Assembly: GCA_018970625.1 (NCBI GenBank)
Contig: JAGWVZ010000010.1
Coordinates: 1-19,910, forward strand
DNA: 19,910 bases
Reading direction: 5' to 3'
Source: Myxococcales bacterium
GTDB lineage: Bacteria; Myxococcota; Bradymonadia; REDH01
Under the pieces are notes generated by a model, which searched no databases, was not told where the DNA came from, and worked only from the letters and a program-made list of their open reading frames with translations. The position numbers were made by a program, and so were the translations under genes. Positions 16,810 to 19,910 of the stretch are shown here, one piece after another. Numbering within the stretch: the first letter of the stretch is position 1; each line of letters starts with the position of its first letter.

Positions 16810-18615
16810 TCAGAGCGATTCGACGTAGCAGATGAGGTCGTCGAGTGAGTCGTCGTCAAGCCCCGCGCCAAGGCCGTGTTCGCCGTTGGGATCGAGTACG
16901 CGCCAGATGTCGCTAAGCGTCGCAGCGCTGGCGTCGTGGAGCCATGGTCCGCGTGCCCGGACGCCGATCAGCGCCGGAGTTCGCACGGCGCCCACAATAC
17001 CTGCAAGGTCTGAAGGCGCAGAGCGAATAATGTGGGACTGCGCGTCGGTGCCGGCCGCTCCTGCGTGGCAGGTAGCGCATTGCGCCTCTGCGAACACGAC
17101 GCGACCGCGTTCGCGGCACGCCGCCTCGGCTGGATTCGCAGCAGGAGGTGGCTCCGGTGCGGGCAGCTCTCGCATGTACGCTGAGATTGAGGTGAGATCG
17201 ACCAGCCGCCCCGTGCCGGACATCAGCCCGACAATCGCTGAGCTCACGAGCACGTCGCTATCGAGGAACTCGCCATCCCAGTGCAGCGGGGCTCCAAGCG
17301 CGGCGGTCCACACGGGTGTCGTGCGTCGAAACTTCGGCTCGATCGCCGTTGTGTGGATGAACCAGCCTATACCGTCGTCGCCACCATCCTCGTGACAACT
17401 GGCGCACGCCACGACGCCGGCCGGCGTAAGCTGCGGCCGAGTTGCGTCGTGAAAAAGTCTGCGCCCCTCGAGTGCCGCCTCAGAAAATCGCAACGCGCGA
17501 ATCGGTCGTCGGCCGGTCGCCTGTGTCATGCCATCGTCGGTAATATCGAGCCGGGCGACCGCACCTTCGAACGCGACATCGACCCACGCCCGCATGCCAT
17601 CGGACGACGTAACGACGCCCGCGGCGCCCGCACCCACGCGCGCAGTGCCTAGCCACTGCACGGGCTCCGAGGGTGCGCCTTCGTCGGGGCACCCGAGCAA
17701 CGCGACGTTCTGTGTGAATCGATGTGTGACCCAGACGCGGTTTCCGGATCGTGCGGCCGAGTGAGCTCCGGCCAGGACGCGGTCGCCTCCGTCGTACACT
17801 GCGTATCCACCGGAGCACGAGCCGACGAACCACGGCTGCAGCCTGGGGTTTCCGTCGTGGACGCGGCCGTAATCACCGGATTCGGCGGAGCGCCCGCGAT
17901 CGACATCAGCTTCGACACGCTGCACGATGGCCGTTGGCGTCCGCTGCCCGTCGAGCAGCAGTATTCCGGCGCGGTTGGCGACGCGACCGTCGGAGTCGAA
18001 CGCCGCTCTGGTCATTTGAAACTGCGCCAGTACTGCTTCGGGGCCTGCATCGGCCAGCGCTCGCTCAGCGACTCCGACGAGCTCGCCTCCGCGCGAGACC
18101 CAGAGCGTGCCGCCGCTGGTGGCCAGCGCTTCGATTCGGCGCTCCACGCCCACAACAGCGCCAACTTCGCCCGAGCGCAGGTCGAGCCCGACCAGCCGGA
18201 GGTCGTCGCCGCAGCCGATCCATGCCTGGTCGCCGAGGATGGTCAGCTGATCAGCGCCGCGACACGGGATTTCCCAGGTCTGCTGGATGCGCGCGGCGCG
18301 GGGATTTAGCGGGTCGATCAACGTAACAACGGAGGAACGACTCCCAATCACCACGATGCCGAATTCGGTCCACGCGACACGGCTCGGCGCGTCAATTCCC
18401 TGAACCAGGCCAAGCAACTCAAGGGTCTGGGCGTCGTGGGCGGCGATGCTATCGTCGTCAGCGGAAGCGACCCAGACCACCCGCTCGTCTGGGTCGAGCG
18501 CGAGGCTCTGGGCCTGCGGCGAACTGGTAAGGTCGGTGGCAGCGTTATCGGGGGAACAGGCGACCAATGCGAACGCGACAACAAGCGTGGTGGCTAGCGA
18601 GCGCATCGTCCTCAC
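16810..18615 (-). CDS. Beta-propeller plus di-heme cytochrome c (CCP/MauG-like) lipoprotein
   Basis: 601 residues from GTG 18615; an ATG three codons later (18606) would also keep the signal peptide. Lipobox is ALVAC (Cys20). Residues about 35-375 form a repeated-strand region typical of YVTN/WD-type beta-propellers (for example ERVVWVASADDDSIAAHDAQTLELLG). The C-terminal 220 residues are a di-heme module: first heme CASCH (404-408), then FRRTTPVWTAALGAPLHWDGEF, and second heme CATCH (513-517), then VRTPALIGVRARGPWLHDAS. This is the pattern of bacterial cytochrome c peroxidase/MauG proteins. It is thus an envelope redox protein, perhaps a peroxidase or a MauG-like oxidase of a partner protein. 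Its GTG overlaps the upstream gene's TGA by 4 bp (GTGA), implying translational coupling with 18612-19910, the obvious candidate partner. c-type cytochrome maturation genes are not in the window. Confidence 0.85.
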   Translation of the reverse strand: MRTMRSLATTLVVAFALVACSPDNAATDLTSSPQAQSLALDPDERVVWVASADDDSIAAHDAQTLELLGLVQGIDAPSRVAWTEFGIVVIGSRSSVVTLIDPLNPRAARIQQTWEIPCRGADQLTILGDQAWIGCGDDLRLVGLDLRSGEVGAVVGVERRIEALATSGGTLWVSRGGELVGVAERALADAGPEAVLAQFQMTRAAFDSDGRVANRAGILLLDGQRTPTAIVQRVEADVDRGRSAESGDYGRVHDGNPRLQPWFVGSCSGGYAVYDGGDRVLAGAHSAARSGNRVWVTHRFTQNVALLGCPDEGAPSEPVQWLGTARVGAGAAGVVTSSDGMRAWVDVAFEGAVARLDITDDGMTQATGRRPIRALRFSEAALEGRRLFHDATRPQLTPAGVVACASCHEDGGDDGIGWFIHTTAIEPKFRRTTPVWTAALGAPLHWDGEFLDSDVLVSSAIVGLMSGTGRLVDLTSISAYMRELPAPEPPPAANPAEAACRERGRVVFAEAQCATCHAGAAGTDAQSHIIRSAPSDLAGIVGAVRTPALIGVRARGPWLHDASAATLSDIWRVLDPNGEHGLGAGLDDDSLDDLICYVESL

Positions 18616-19910
18616 GGCACAAGGACGCCGAACTCGATCGTGTTCATCTGACGGTCGCAGCGCAGGGTGGTGCCTTCGAAGGGCAAGACTGCGGGGTCAC
18701 CTCGCTCGACCTCGCCGACCACCGAGTCGGGAGTGTAGTTCAGATCGAGATAGGCTGTGACCTTGTAGTCGCCGGCCGGGAGCACGATTGTCTCGTAGAC
18801 CGCTTCGCTCGGCGTGGCGCCGAGCGTGAAGTCGAGAGAGAAAGAGTCGAGCTGCTCGGCGCCTTCCAGCGGGCCAGTGAGTCCGACTTCGTCGGCGCGG
18901 AACAGGCCCCCGATGAGTCGCCCTGAGATGGGGAATTCGGTATTCGAGAATTCGGTCAGCGATTCGCCGGCGAAGAAGCGCAAAAAGAACCGTCCCTCTT
19001 CCGCCTCGACTCCGCCAACGACCGCGCACGGATCCTCGGAATCTGGATCGTAGCTGCTCGCTGCTGACAACGCCGGGTCGGGCCGCTCAACGTGTTCGAC
19101 GTCGAGGAGTTCGTGGGGTGGCGTCGTGTGCTCATGGGTGATCCGCATCCGCCCGTCATCGACGAAGAGGTGGATTAGCGCTTCGCCCTCGAAGCCGGGG
19201 TCACTGTAGTAGAAGGTCACGTTCGAGCCGTCTCGAGCGATGCCGGCAGCCGCGTTTGCCGCGAGGCGGTCGGCGGACAAGGCCCAGAGGTTCGCCGAAG
19301 CTCCGGTCGCCGGGGCATTCGTCAGCGTGCGTACCGATCGGTCGAGCAGACGATAACCGAGACGGACCACGATCGGGTCGCCCACGTCGACGCAGAACTG
19401 GTACCAGGAGTGCGGGGCGGTGACGGCGTCGGTGTCGCTTGTTCCGCAACTCCCGCTGGCGCGGTCGCCATCGGTGTTGCCTTCCGAAACGCCCAGGATC
19501 AGGCCGCGGAGACTGCCGTATCCGAGCGAAACGGGCGCCATCGCGGAGAGCCGTTCCCACGGTTGCGCATCAAATGCTGGCTGCCCGAGCTGTTCTTCGA
19601 GGATCGTCAGACGCGGGGTGTTTCCTTTGATGACCAACGCATCGTGTTCGACGCGGAGCGCGAGGCTTCCGCCGAGCGCCGAGTGACCCTCCCATCCGAC
19701 ATAGAAGTCGGTCTGAGAGGGATCGACGCCGACGACTGCGAACGCCTGCTGGGCTGCCTGAAAAAACAGGTCACCGTACTCGAGCGAGGCGGGCACCCGA
19801 GTCAGTACGATGGGCTCAGGGTAGGCTGAGCCGACAGGCTCGGAGATCAAACCGATCTCTATCTGATTTGACGTTGCCGCCGAGCTGCGCACTTCGAGTG
19901 AAAGTCCCTC
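18612..19910 (-). CDS. Secreted-type protein of unknown function (5' end outside window)
   Basis: The frame is open through 19910, so the N terminus is missing; a GTG at 19892 is in frame, but the six codons before it are also open and no ribosome binding site is visible. At least 432 residues are present. I recognise no named domain. The sequence is rich in short beta-strand patterns and has scattered cysteines (GSCGTSDTD, YQFCVDVGD, DPCAVVGG, LRCDRQM). The last ~110 residues (SDVGLTGPLEG-like, YETIVLPAGDYKVTAYLDLNYTPDS) resemble transthyretin-like or carbohydrate-binding-like beta-sandwiches with an Asp-rich loop; this is a resemblance only. The stop overlaps the start of the di-heme lipoprotein gene by 4 bp, so the two are one operon and likely act together in the envelope. 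Confidence 0.7.
   Translation of the reverse strand, partial: EGLSLEVRSSAATSNQIEIGLISEPVGSAYPEPIVLTRVPASLEYGDLFFQAAQQAFAVVGVDPSQTDFYVGWEGHSALGGSLALRVEHDALVIKGNTPRLTILEEQLGQPAFDAQPWERLSAMAPVSLGYGSLRGLILGVSEGNTDGDRASGSCGTSDTDAVTAPHSWYQFCVDVGDPIVVRLGYRLLDRSVRTLTNAPATGASANLWALSADRLAANAAAGIARDGSNVTFYYSDPGFEGEALIHLFVDDGRMRITHEHTTPPHELLDVEHVERPDPALSAASSYDPDSEDPCAVVGGVEAEEGRFFLRFFAGESLTEFSNTEFPISGRLIGGLFRADEVGLTGPLEGAEQLDSFSLDFTLGATPSEAVYETIVLPAGDYKVTAYLDLNYTPDSVVGEVERGDPAVLPFEGTTLRCDRQMNTIEFGVLVP

Overview
The window is GC-rich bacterial chromosomal DNA with no RNA genes, insertion sequences, phage genes or CRISPR array that I can see. I judge the source to be a myxobacterium-like organism (Myxococcota, or a Bradymonadales-type deltaproteobacterial lineage). 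The reasons are several lipoproteins with long Asp/Gly/Ser-rich linkers after the lipobox, an IgGFc-binding-type domain, low-complexity Cys-rich secreted modules, a degenerate NtrC-like regulator, and two SOS-box-like sites that fit the Myxococcus xanthus LexA consensus as I remember it. This is inference, not proof of taxonomy.

Layout. 1-1914 (+) is the 3' part of a receiver-PAS-PAS-AAA-Fis regulator whose ATPase looks dead. It converges on mtnC (methionine salvage, -), which lies downstream of an Asp-rich lipoprotein gene (2792-4102, -). A divergent intergenic region with a palindromic SOS-type operator leads into imuA (4270-5055, +). A thioredoxin gene follows (5279-5677, +), converging through a hairpin on a lipoprotein with an IgGFc-binding N-terminal-like domain (5774-7594, -). 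After a 408-bp divergent region comes an unusual fusion of an inositol-monophosphatase/CysQ-like domain with an ADP-ribosylglycohydrolase domain (8003-10000, +). Then imuB (10353-11885, +) and dnaE2/imuC (11902-14997, +) form a two-gene operon behind a second SOS-type site. They converge on a lipoprotein with poly-glycine linkers and reduced LDL-receptor class A-like modules (15050-16378, -). The right end holds a coupled pair on the minus strand: an unrecognised secreted-type protein cut by the window edge (18612-19910), and a beta-propeller plus di-heme cytochrome (MauG/CCP-like) lipoprotein (16810-18615).

How the genes work together. ImuA, ImuB and DnaE2 make up the damage-inducible mutagenic translesion 'mutasome'. 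Here imuA is about 5.3 kb away from imuB-dnaE2, yet both units carry related operator-like sequences next to the start, so they probably still form one LexA regulon. Between them lie thioredoxin, a surface lipoprotein and the two-domain phosphatase/ADP-ribose hydrolase, which has no visible SOS box. All lipoprotein and secreted-type genes are on the minus strand; all regulatory, redox, ADP-ribose and repair genes are on the plus strand.

The observations I rate highest are the phosphatase-ADP-ribosylglycohydrolase fusion with both active sites apparently intact, the split imu cassette with matched operators, the NtrC-like regulator lacking GAFTGA and key Walker residues, and the poly-Gly/LDLa lipoprotein whose modules have lost one specific disulfide pair.
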